From NCBI GenBank assembly GCA_002733915.1, contig NVXN01000001.1, forward strand, positions 547,248 through 558,437: 11,190 nucleotides of DNA. Reading direction: 5' to 3'. The DNA comes from Aequorivita sp. Its GTDB lineage: Bacteria > Bacteroidota > Bacteroidia > Flavobacteriales > Flavobacteriaceae. Under the pieces are notes generated by a model. That model ran no database searches. It saw only the letters and a program-made list of their open reading frames with translations, and had not been told where the DNA came from. This document shows positions 1-5,906 of this stretch, piece after piece (within the stretch, counting starts at the first letter, position 1; each line of letters opens with the position of its first letter). The position numbers and the translations under genes are program-made.

Positions 1-475
1 GACTATCTTTTGAATAGTCTACCTCAAAATGATGAGAAACTGGAGAATTAGATTGTAATAATAAATCAGTGCATTTCTCAGTTATCAGTTCAAGCATGTC
101 TCTATAATCATCTCGATAGCCAGACTTTAGGGATTGGACTTCTAAATCAATTGACATGCATTTTTCTAGATTCTCTTTTTTTAATAAAGGAATCTCTAAT
201 GTGCCTACATATATATTCGGTGAGATTGTTCCAATATTTGAGTGACGTTTATGCTGTTGGATGATATTTTCCCCGATGTCTCCAAGAATATATTTATCAT
301 TATTTATTTCATAATCATAAAAACAACCTTCAACAATCTGAAAGCGAGCTTCATTATTTTCAAGAGCAGTATCGATTCCATCAAACAAGGTTCGTTCTCT
401 TTTTGAACTTATCCAAAGTTTCAACCCTTCTTGAACCGAGTCCAAGTTTATTTCTATTTCAGAAAATTCTTTCAT
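1..475 (-). CDS. DUF2357 McrC-like protein of an McrBC-type restriction module (5' part only)
   Basis: Only the first 158 codons are present; the gene continues past the left edge. It starts with ATG at 475-473, three bases after the stop codon of the McrB-like gene, so the two are almost certainly cotranscribed. The visible protein has a charged N-terminus, a hydrophobic strand ending in YVGTLEIPLL (about residues 89-98), then LEVQSLKSGYRDDYRDML (111-128) followed by a helix. I recognise this as the core pattern of DUF2357 proteins, which usually pair with McrB-like NTPases and carry a PD-(D/E)XK nuclease domain nearer the C-terminus. That nuclease part is outside the window, so catalytic residues cannot be checked. 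Known role of such pairs: the NTPase translocates or remodels DNA and the DUF2357 subunit couples it to cleavage. The family call rests on remembered motifs, not on a search. Confidence 0.75.
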   Translation of the reverse strand, partial: MKEFSEIEINLDSVQEGLKLWISSKRERTLFDGIDTALENNEARFQIVEGCFYDYEINNDKYILGDIGENIIQQHKRHSNIGTISPNIYVGTLEIPLLKKENLEKCMSIDLEVQSLKSGYRDDYRDMLELITEKCTDLLLQSNSPVSHHFEVDYSKDS

Positions 476-478
476 GTA

Positions 479-2077
479 TTAAGCCTCAGCATAACTTGTG
501 AACCCATTATCTACTGCTCCTTTATACATCCTTGCGATTTTTTCTAACGAGAGTGGATAAAGCACTTTGTCACTAGAGTAATCAAAATCATCTTTCTCGA
601 AAACATCCTTAACGACCTTTGAGTCTTCTGATAAACAAAAGCTACCTAAAGTTTCTAAAATAGGTGATAACTTTCTTCTAGATCCATGAAGCTTTGGCAG
701 TAATTTTTGCATAATAGCAATATCTAATTTTTCAGAAGTGGTTAATTCATTATTTAAAATATCTAATTGATTAATCAATCTCAGAATCTCAGAAGCACTT
801 CTATAACCAAACTCTGCTCCAGTCCTTTGCAATTCAACAAAGAAATTAAGTAGAGTCTTATTGATTTCAACAAGATCTTTGGTCGTAAATGATTTGTTGT
901 TAGAAAGACTTACAAAGCTTTGAGCCATATTTGCTCCTTTAGCTAATAAAGCTTTCATATTTAAGTCGTTTGCTGTCCCAAGGAAATCTTCCATTTCGCT
1001 ATTATTAATGCGAAATTCTATTGTGTTTGCTCTATCCAAAACTTTTGGACTAAACATATTGGTGGTTTCGTCAATATTTACTGTGCCTATAATAAATAAG
1101 TTTGAAGGTACTTTAAGTTTTGAAGGAACACCATTGTCCACAGTACCATCAGCATAAAGCGGAATTTCTTCATTGGATTCCATTACACTTAGAAAATCAG
1201 CAAAATATCGTTCTACGTGACTCAAATTCATCTCATCTAGTATCAGAAAATGAGGAAGTTCAGGATTTGAGTTTGCTTGTATTATGAGATCTATAACACC
1301 GCTATCTGGCTTTACATACTCTTCCGGTTTTAATGCATTTGGATATCCAAGTAACGGTTCTCGATTGGTCCAATCTGCACCAACTGGAATAATGCGATAC
1401 TGCCTTTCTTCTTGACAAATCCATTGCACAAAAGCTTGGGCTAATTTAGTCTTGCCTGAACCTGATAAACCTGTTAATATAACAAATGGTTTTGTTAAAA
1501 GGGAACTCACAAATCTCGTAATGAGTTTGTCTGAGTACAGTAATCCTGCATTTTTACATGCATTTTGAAAATTTTTAATATCAAATTGTACGGGATTCAT
1601 TGAGTCAATTTGCTTATTAATCGGTTCAGAAGTTATTATTGTTTTATATTGTTCAATTACTTGTTGTAAATCTTGATCAATTTTACTTGCGTCTATTTCT
1701 TTATTTAAATCATAAACTTCAAACACGTATGAAGCTCCATATCTATCAGGTTTTTGATTGTATGTTCTCTCAAAATATTCATTTATTGTTTCTTTAGAAT
1801 TAAGTTCCCAAACCATATCTGGGTCATTAGTTTCACTAATACCGTATGCTAGAATTAGTAAATCAAACTCCTTATAATATAGATATACGGGATATATACC
1901 CTTACTGGTAGTGTTTGGCTTCTTTAAAAAAGAAATCCAAGGAATTCTTGCTGTATTGCCTTGTCCGAAACTAACCTTAACCTTTGTGCCTAAATACTCT
2001 GATTTAAAATGTTTAGTTTTTAGATTATTTGTCTTGGCTTGTTTTAGAAACAGCTTTAATTGTTCACTATATCCCAT
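479..2077 (-). CDS. McrB-like AAA+ NTPase with N-terminal MrcB_N (DUF3578) domain
   Basis: This 532-aa protein is the motor subunit of an McrBC-like (type IV-like) restriction system. Residues about 1-125 match the MrcB_N/DUF3578 type (WISFL near 47-51, then PVYLYYKEFDLLILAYGIS), which is thought to be a modified-DNA reader related to the EVE/PUA fold. The AAA_5-type NTPase follows: Walker A GLSGSGKT at 203-210, a WTNREPLLGY segment at about 236-245, Walker B LILDEMN at 278-284, and a sensor-1 region TVNIDETTN at 332-340 followed by a possible arginine finger in VLDRA (R349). McrB of E. coli uses GTP; nucleotide choice here cannot be read from the motifs. The gene lies 16 bp downstream of the XRE regulator and 3 bp upstream of the DUF2357 gene, so the three form one operon. 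No frameshift or missing core motif is visible. Confidence 0.88.
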   Translation of the reverse strand: MGYSEQLKLFLKQAKTNNLKTKHFKSEYLGTKVKVSFGQGNTARIPWISFLKKPNTTSKGIYPVYLYYKEFDLLILAYGISETNDPDMVWELNSKETINEYFERTYNQKPDRYGASYVFEVYDLNKEIDASKIDQDLQQVIEQYKTIITSEPINKQIDSMNPVQFDIKNFQNACKNAGLLYSDKLITRFVSSLLTKPFVILTGLSGSGKTKLAQAFVQWICQEERQYRIIPVGADWTNREPLLGYPNALKPEEYVKPDSGVIDLIIQANSNPELPHFLILDEMNLSHVERYFADFLSVMESNEEIPLYADGTVDNGVPSKLKVPSNLFIIGTVNIDETTNMFSPKVLDRANTIEFRINNSEMEDFLGTANDLNMKALLAKGANMAQSFVSLSNNKSFTTKDLVEINKTLLNFFVELQRTGAEFGYRSASEILRLINQLDILNNELTTSEKLDIAIMQKLLPKLHGSRRKLSPILETLGSFCLSEDSKVVKDVFEKDDFDYSSDKVLYPLSLEKIARMYKGAVDNGFTSYAEA

Positions 2078-2093
2078 TTTAAAATATTATTTC

Positions 2094-2285
2094 TTACTTA
2101 TGTTCAACTAATAATTCTTTAACGCTAATATTTAATATTTCAGCAATTTCATAAAGGCATTCAATGCTTGGTTGTCTTCTGTTTTGCACATATGAGTTTA
2201 CCATGTTGTAGCTCTTGCCTAGCTGTTTAGCCAACCAAATTTGCTTGATACCTTTCTCTTCTAAAACCTCTTTTATTCGGTTCAT
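2094..2285 (-). CDS. Small Cro/C1-type (XRE) helix-turn-helix regulator
   Basis: This 63-aa protein is essentially one HTH_3 domain. Helix 2 and the recognition helix lie around residues 14-36 (WLAKQLGKSYNMVNSYVQN), followed by RRQPSIECLYEIAEILN, the usual distal helices of the Cro/C1 fold. There is no extra effector domain, which is the form of controller (C) proteins and small regulators of restriction operons. It is the first gene of the operon, 16 bp before the McrB-like gene, and probably controls expression of the NTPase and nuclease, including its own. A perfect palindrome lies 6-21 bp upstream of its ATG and a second imperfect one further upstream; both are candidate operators. The alternative is a general repressor with targets elsewhere. 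The HTH call is firm; the autoregulation is inference. Confidence 0.9.
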   Translation of the reverse strand: MNRIKEVLEEKGIKQIWLAKQLGKSYNMVNSYVQNRRQPSIECLYEIAEILNISVKELLVEHK

Positions 2286-2290
2286 TTTTT

Positions 2291-2306
2291 TGAATTGTTT
2301 AATTCA
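2291..2306. promoter_or_regulatory. Perfect palindrome TGAATTGTTTAATTCA, candidate XRE operator
   Basis: Two 6-bp arms (TGAATT and AATTCA) are separated by GTTT. The site ends 5 bp before the ATG of the XRE gene (2285 on the minus strand), so a bound dimer would overlap the ribosome-binding region or early transcript. XRE/C-protein dimers commonly bind palindromes of this size. The palindrome is seen; the binding is inferred. Confidence 0.45.
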
Positions 2307-2336
2307 GTCTGCAAAATAGGAATAATAATTTATTAT

Positions 2337-2369
2337 CTCACTAAATGAGTATTAAAACAATCACTTAGT
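2337..2369. promoter_or_regulatory. Second candidate operator upstream of the XRE-mcrBC operon
   Basis: ACTAAATGA (2340-2348) and TCACTTAGT (2361-2369) form an inverted repeat with 8 of 9 positions matching and a 12-bp centre. The left arm also sits in a smaller imperfect palindrome, CTCACTAAATGAG. The block lies 52-84 bp upstream of the regulator start codon, where a promoter would be expected, and may be an activator or repressor site. The sequence is unlike the palindrome at 2291-2306, so only one of the two may belong to this regulator. Confidence 0.35.
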
Positions 2370-2469
2370 TTGGGTGGTGTTAGGGAAAAGAAAGCTCTTT
2401 TGGTTATGGGGTACGAAGCGACAAATGTGCTTGAACGTGCGGTATACTTTTCTTTTTTTTAATGGCATA

Positions 2470-2593
2470 CAACATTTAGTATAACCGCAGTTACAGGATT
2501 AAATTTAATGTTTTTCGGATAAGCACCTAAGGTAGCAATTATGCATGGATTCGGACGCAGTCGAATCTGCGTAATTGAGGTTATGCATTATTG
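2470..2593. repeat. 124-bp imperfect palindromic element directly 3' of the ATPase gene
   Basis: The ends are imperfect inverted repeats: 2470-2494 (CAAC...TATAACCGCAGTTAC) pairs with 2571-2593 (GTAATTGAGGTTATGC...TTG). An internal hairpin ACGCAG-TCGAAT-CTGCGT occupies 2555-2572, and an alternative stem GATTCG/CGAATC occupies 2548-2567. The 8-mer TTATGCAT occurs at 2539-2546 and 2581-2588. The element starts 7 bp after the stop codon of the ATPase gene. It could be a dispersed MITE-like intergenic repeat, an attC-like recombination site of a cassette, or a transcript-end structure. No transposase or integrase is in the window. Confidence 0.6.
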
Positions 2594-2600
2594 CAATAGT

Positions 2601-4253
2601 TTAAATTGAAGTCAATTTTTGTTTATAAATTTCAGGTAATTTAAACCGATGTTTTTCAAACTCTTCCCAAAAGCCCAATAGTTTTAAATATTTTAGACAA
2701 CTTTCGTAATCTTCTTTTTCGATATTTAAATTTTTAATATTAATATTTCCGTATCTATAGTGGCCTGTATCCCAACATTGACCATTTATAATGTTAAATA
2801 AATCCTGAAAAACTTTTTTCTTCAATATCGTATGTATAAATTTTAATTCTTCTTGTTGCACAGATTCGTATGTTAACTTAAAAACTTCGTTATCAAAAAT
2901 ATCTAGTTTTGGCAAGTCATCTTCGAGTGTATATTGTGCATTTATAAGCGACTCTTTATCAGGAAAAAATTGTAAATTGTAATGTGATTGTTCTTGAAAT
3001 AATTGATTAAAATAATAAATTAACAATCGAGGGTTTATAAAGTCCTTAGCATCATTAAGATATTGAAAGACCCATTCACAAAAATCCAGTTCAGATTTAT
3101 CATTCATAGAAATTTTATCTGGGAAGAATATTTTTAAAAATCTATCTGAAACAGTATAATTTAAAGGTTTGCTAGTGTCGATTTCAAGTTTTTTCTTTCT
3201 TTTTGGAAAAATTAAAGCTATTAATTTTCTAAGAATATTAGAATTATCCTTTTTATATTCTCTAAATTTTCCATCTGTTGCATCTCTAACAAACTTTAAA
3301 AGTATATCCCTAAAATTATCGTGAATATAGTCGTTATTAAGAAGTCTATTTACAAAAAAAGTTAATGTTTCACCCCTATCCCATTTTAATTCAATCGTTC
3401 GATCTTTAATTTTATCATATTCTACATCCGAATCATATGAATGGAATAAATCCGTTCGTAGAAATACTGTCGGATTGATATTACTCAACAAACTAATTTC
3501 TTCTATACAATCAAACAAGCCTTGAATATACCTTCGTTGTAAATGATATTCCTCTTTTTGAACGAAAGCATCTAGTCTATCAATAAGAACTAATGCTTTG
3601 ATATCGTTTTCTTTATAAAAATCATTTACCAACCGATAAAGCTTATTTATATTTAGTTTCTCATTTCTTTTGTTTACCGTGAACTTCGGTTTTGCTGAAA
3701 ATTCTTGGCCATTAGCCACAAATTCTATTGACATACCTAAGGCTTTAAGGAAATCAGTTAAATCATAAAGATTAAATTTATCTTTTAATTCCTTTATCTT
3801 ACTTATTTCATTAAATAGTTTGTGATAACCGTTTAAATGTGAATAATTGTTTTTTATGTTTTCTATCAATTTAGATAGAATGAATAAAGACCATGAAATA
3901 GTAAGATTCATTCTTCTTTTTTCTTGGAATTTATTTAGGTTAAGGTAATTGTCATCAAATCCAAAGGCCTCATTAATTGCAATTATTGAATAATTGTCTG
4001 ATTGAAAATAATGAGATGGTATAAACCCTTCTACAATTGCCCTAAAAAGAGCACTTTTACCCGCCCCTTTTGGTGAAAGTACATAATTATGTAAGTTTCG
4101 TAAATATTTGGTAACAGTATTTGTAGGAAAAAAGCAATCCTCCAAAAAAGTATCTCTTTCCCCTTCTAATTGTCCAAAGCTTATTTCACCTAATTTATTT
4201 AAATCGAACTGTAATACTTCTTTATCTTTTTTCTTGGTAGATATATTGGACAT
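2601..4253 (-). CDS. P-loop ATPase resembling the Sll1717 family, putative defence NTPase
   Basis: This 550-aa cytoplasmic protein has no signal peptide or membrane segment. A Walker A-like loop SPKGAGKS lies at residues 60-67; the first glycine of the usual GxxxxGKS is a serine here. Walker B is LVLIDRLD at 221-228, with a second acidic residue (D228) typical of this group. TVFLRTDLF (262-270) is a sensor-like strand with an arginine, and IELKWDRGETLTFFVNRLL (287-305) continues the core. The C-terminal half is helical and charged, with no enzymatic domain I recognise. The layout resembles P-loop ATPases of the Sll1717 family, often found near restriction and phage-defence genes. It lies between a restriction operon and a lipoprotein gene that shares its promoter sequence. 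The defence role is inferred from context only; a housekeeping role is not excluded. Confidence 0.7.
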   Translation of the reverse strand: MSNISTKKKDKEVLQFDLNKLGEISFGQLEGERDTFLEDCFFPTNTVTKYLRNLHNYVLSPKGAGKSALFRAIVEGFIPSHYFQSDNYSIIAINEAFGFDDNYLNLNKFQEKRRMNLTISWSLFILSKLIENIKNNYSHLNGYHKLFNEISKIKELKDKFNLYDLTDFLKALGMSIEFVANGQEFSAKPKFTVNKRNEKLNINKLYRLVNDFYKENDIKALVLIDRLDAFVQKEEYHLQRRYIQGLFDCIEEISLLSNINPTVFLRTDLFHSYDSDVEYDKIKDRTIELKWDRGETLTFFVNRLLNNDYIHDNFRDILLKFVRDATDGKFREYKKDNSNILRKLIALIFPKRKKKLEIDTSKPLNYTVSDRFLKIFFPDKISMNDKSELDFCEWVFQYLNDAKDFINPRLLIYYFNQLFQEQSHYNLQFFPDKESLINAQYTLEDDLPKLDIFDNEVFKLTYESVQQEELKFIHTILKKKVFQDLFNIINGQCWDTGHYRYGNINIKNLNIEKEDYESCLKYLKLLGFWEEFEKHRFKLPEIYKQKLTSI

Positions 4254-4336
4254 ATTTTTCTTTTAAATTACCAGTAAAATGCGCATAAATACTACATAGT
4301 GTTGATTCCCATTATATGAGCATTGTTATTTTTAAT

Positions 4337-4381
4337 ATTTTCAAATGTAATAAAATTCAAAACCTACTATTTACAGGAAAC
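4337..4381 (-). promoter_or_regulatory. Promoter region of the ATPase gene, copy 1 of a shared 45-bp segment
   Basis: On the minus strand this reads into TACATTTG (4349-4342), a full match to the Bacteroidota TAnnTTTG -7 box, about 85 bp upstream of the ATPase ATG. The 45 bp match 5178-5222 at 37 of 45 positions without gaps. The -33 region is weaker here than in copy 2. The segment starts only 7 bp past the stop of the lipoprotein gene, so the ATPase can be transcribed independently of it. Confidence 0.6.
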
Positions 4382-4387
4382 GGCATT

Positions 4388-5107
4388 CTATTTCTGCAAT
4401 TCTTTAAGCATTAACTTTACTTTGGATCTAACAAAATCACTCAATCTATCTGTTGGCACACTTTCATAACCCCTCTCGTCAACTTTGGGATCTCTACAAA
4501 AACTTCTATTCATGTAAACGGTTTGAGGCATCGCTTTATATATTACTTCGCATTCGCATCCAGAGTTTTGTTCCGCACAGGGAGTATAATAAAACAAATA
4601 ACTACCTCCGAAAATATTTCCCTCTATAATTGTTATTTTAAATTCTATTTCTGCTCCAAACTTTTGAAACTCAACACCAGGTTCAACAAGTTTTTTTCCA
4701 TTTTTATCATAAAACTGATTAGTTTTATACTTTCTTTCAAAATCACCAAGAACCTCTAGGATCAAATCCGTCCCAGTAATTTTTTTTATTTCTTCATAAC
4801 TGAGTTCCTTTGATTTATCCATAACAGCATTATACAATCCACGATCTTTTACGTCAAACCCATTTAAGATTAGTTCCTTTTCAATGGCATTGTAGATATA
4901 GGAATTAGATTCTGATTCAGTGGATCGACTACTTGTTTCCGGAACTCTTAAAACTATAGATGAATTAGGATAATTTTCTAGATGCTCCTTTAGAGCATTT
5001 GATGAAATTATTTCATCAGTTTTACCATCAAATTTTATATATCCTTTTTGAACACTACAAGAAGTAAATAAGGTTAAACAGAGAATAAAGAGTAATGATT
5101 TTTTCAT
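4388..5107 (-). CDS. Lipoprotein, possible CsgG/LpoB-like fold
   Basis: This 239-aa protein has a clear lipoprotein signal: MKK, a hydrophobic stretch and the lipobox LFTSC with lipidated Cys17, so it is probably membrane-anchored and faces the periplasm. Residues about 48-125 (SSIVLRVPE, then YNAIEKELILNGFDVKDRGLY, then TGTDLILEVLGDFE) alternate strand, helix and strand in the way of CsgG/LpoB/TolB-N-like lipoproteins, where a helix packs against a sheet and the phrase VKDRGLYN is typical. Cysteines at 177, 184, 186 and 204 may form disulphides. It ends with a charged helix. It lies upstream of the ATPase gene in the same direction and shares that gene's promoter sequence. I cannot name a substrate or partner. 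The fold assignment is a moderate guess; the lipoprotein call is firm. Confidence 0.75.
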   Translation of the reverse strand: MKKSLLFILCLTLFTSCSVQKGYIKFDGKTDEIISSNALKEHLENYPNSSIVLRVPETSSRSTESESNSYIYNAIEKELILNGFDVKDRGLYNAVMDKSKELSYEEIKKITGTDLILEVLGDFERKYKTNQFYDKNGKKLVEPGVEFQKFGAEIEFKITIIEGNIFGGSYLFYYTPCAEQNSGCECEVIYKAMPQTVYMNRSFCRDPKVDERGYESVPTDRLSDFVRSKVKLMLKELQK

Positions 5108-5177
5108 ATTTATGGTTTTAGTTTTTCTAAAAGCATTATAAATTATATATGTAATTCCATCTTAGAAATTCAATATA

Positions 5178-5226
5178 ATTTTCAAATGTATTAAAATTGA
5201 AAACCCACCAACTACGGAAAACCGTA
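5178..5226 (-). promoter_or_regulatory. Promoter region of the lipoprotein gene, copy 2 of the shared segment
   Basis: On the minus strand, TACATTTG (5190-5183) is preceded 18 bp upstream by TTG, giving a good Bacteroidota -33/-7 pair. The start codon is about 75 bp downstream. At the upstream edge lies TACGGAAAACCGTA (5213-5226), a palindrome with 5-bp arms around AAAA, placed where an activator would bind. Copy 1 at 4337-4381 keeps the promoter but not the full palindrome. Confidence 0.65.
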
Positions 5227-5290
5227 AAGGGGTCTTATTTAACCGGGGAGAGTACCAAATATAACTTTTATTTTTTAATGGACAAATAGT

Positions 5291-5332
5291 GCTGTAAGCT
5301 TTCGGCTGTAGGCTTTAAGCTTTAGGCTATAA
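5291..5332 (+). repeat. Degenerate heptamer array, GCTNTAR type, six units
   Basis: Six consecutive 7-bp units begin with GCT (GCTGTAA, GCTTTCG, GCTGTAG, GCTTTAA, GCTTTAG, GCTATAA). The unit family recurs at 5724-5737, 7939-7966, 8586-8676 and, inverted, at 8816-8843. No coding capacity is seen in it. Confidence 0.85.
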
Positions 5333-5410
5333 CTTGTGGATTATAAATAAGCTATTTTACAAGCATTTTAAAACCAAGATCTCCATAGGTTTATACCTTT
5401 TTCTCCTACT

Positions 5411-5454
5411 CTTGTTCGACCCTTGTTCGTACTTTGTTCGAACGTTGTTCGAAG
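5411..5454 (+). repeat. Left half of mirror array: four TTGTTCG boxes at 11-bp spacing
   Basis: TTGTTCG begins at 5412, 5423, 5434 and 5445, so every box is exactly one 11-bp step from the next. The 7-mer is invariant while the 4-bp spacers differ (for example ACCC, TACT, AACG). This points to selection on the box and its spacing rather than a recent tandem copy. Confidence 0.9.
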
Positions 5455-5469
5455 AATACCCCCTTTTTC

Positions 5470-5509
5470 CGAACAAACACCGAACAAGACTCGAACAACG
5501 TCCGAACAA
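5470..5509 (-). repeat. Right half of mirror array: four CGAACAA boxes at 11-bp spacing
   Basis: CGAACAA, the reverse complement of TTGTTCG, begins at 5470, 5481, 5492 and 5503. The two halves face each other across an 18-bp spacer (5452-5469) rich in C and T. Spacers in this half do not complement those in the left half, so as RNA it would form four separate 7-bp helices with internal loops. Confidence 0.9.
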
Positions 5510-5548
5510 ATTACTCAAATACTCACTTTTCCTCCCAAAAAAAATGCT

Positions 5549-5702
5549 CCTAATGCTTACTTTAGGTCGTGCTAATGTATACCTTATGGTGACCTAATGC
5601 ATATGTTAAGGTGACCTAATGGGTAGTTTAGAGGGGTTTAATGCTACTCCAGTGTATGGTTTAAGTTACGTTTAAGCTACTCAAAGGCTAGGTTAAGACT
5701 AG
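5549..5702 (+). repeat. Degenerate array with 11-bp period, CCTAATG type, about 14 units
   Basis: Cut into 11-mers from 5549, the sequence gives units such as CCTAATGCTTA, GCTAATGTATA, CCTAATGCATA, CCTAATGGGTA, TTTAATGCTAC, GTTTAAGTTAC and GTTTAAGCTAC. Units at 5582-5592, 5604-5614 and 5626-5636 are more divergent, so a 22-bp alternation is visible on the left. TTAGGTC (5562-5568) and GACCTAA (5591-5597 and 5613-5619) are inverted copies. The period equals that of the TTGTTCG array but the phase is shifted by 2 bp. Confidence 0.7.
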
Positions 5703-5723
5703 TATTGGTTATGTAAATTGAAA

Positions 5724-5737
5724 GCTTTAGGCTGTAG
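5724..5737 (+). repeat. Two heptamer units GCTTTAG and GCTGTAG
   Basis: A short isolated piece of the GCTNTAR heptamer family, directly after the 11-bp-period array. It probably marks the right end of the repeat block that starts with the same heptamers at 5291. Confidence 0.7.
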
Positions 5738-5778
5738 GCAATTATTTTTCTATTTCGAGCTGTAAAGACTAGTTCAAA

Positions 5779-5811
5779 TAAGCCGCTTATCCCTAAGCAT
5801 GGTGAGGCTTA
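5779..5811. other. Nested palindrome downstream of the LRR gene
   Basis: TAAGCC (5779-5784) pairs with GGCTTA (5806-5811), and inside it GCTTA (5785-5789) pairs with TAAGC (5794-5798) around TCCC. No T run follows on either strand, so it is not a typical intrinsic terminator, although it lies about 100 bp past the LRR gene's stop codon. Confidence 0.4.
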
Positions 5812-5906
5812 AACGGGTTACACTCTTACAGAATAAAGGGTTGTGGAGCGGTTACTGATATTACCCGCCGTGTTTGTTGATTTTGGTTTCTTAGTAGAGG
5901 ATTGTT

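Larger units (their letters stand above)
2286..2469. other. Non-coding leader region of the XRE operon
   Basis: No convincing ORF is present. Apart from the two palindromes listed separately, it holds a short perfect hairpin, AAAAGA-AAGC-TCTTTT (2386-2401), a locally GC-richer patch at about 2403-2445, and a pyrimidine run of mostly T at 2449-2460. The patch and T run lead directly into the palindromic element at 2470 and may belong to the same repeat. A Bacteroidota-type TATTTTG-like box lies at about 2313-2320 on the minus strand, but it is one base short of consensus. Confidence 0.5.
5108..5906. other. 800-bp gene-free region of periodic repeats
   Basis: No credible gene is present. An open frame at 5334-5597 (plus strand) exists only because it runs through the 11-bp-period arrays and has no homology I recognise. 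The order from left to right is: promoter of the lipoprotein gene (5178-5226), heptamers (5291-5332), mirror array (5411-5509), 11-bp-period array (5549-5702), heptamers (5724-5737), nested palindrome (5779-5811), and an unassigned tail to 5906. The two flanking genes on the minus strand are separated by this block. Confidence 0.7.

Noticed and set aside
2470..2593. Firm call of an integron attC site
   Set aside because: The R-box matches are each one base off and no integrase is in the window, so only a possibility is reported.
4523..4759. Plus-strand open frame opposite the lipoprotein gene
   Set aside because: It is antisense to a gene with a clear lipobox and has a composition typical of a shadow frame.
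5334..5597. 87-codon open frame on the plus strand
   Set aside because: It runs through the TTGTTCG and CCTAATG arrays; its composition follows the repeats and no protein family is recognisable.
5411..5702. CRISPR array
   Set aside because: Units are 7-11 bp, half are inverted, and there are no 25-40-bp repeats with spacers and no cas genes.
5785..5795. DnaA-box-like TTATCCC as sign of a replication origin
   Set aside because: A single imperfect match inside a palindrome, with no cluster of TTATCCACA boxes and no dnaA or other replication gene nearby.
5850..5875. GCGG/CCGC stem as terminator of the LRR gene
   Set aside because: The stem is only 4 bp with a 13-base loop and no T run follows on the minus strand.
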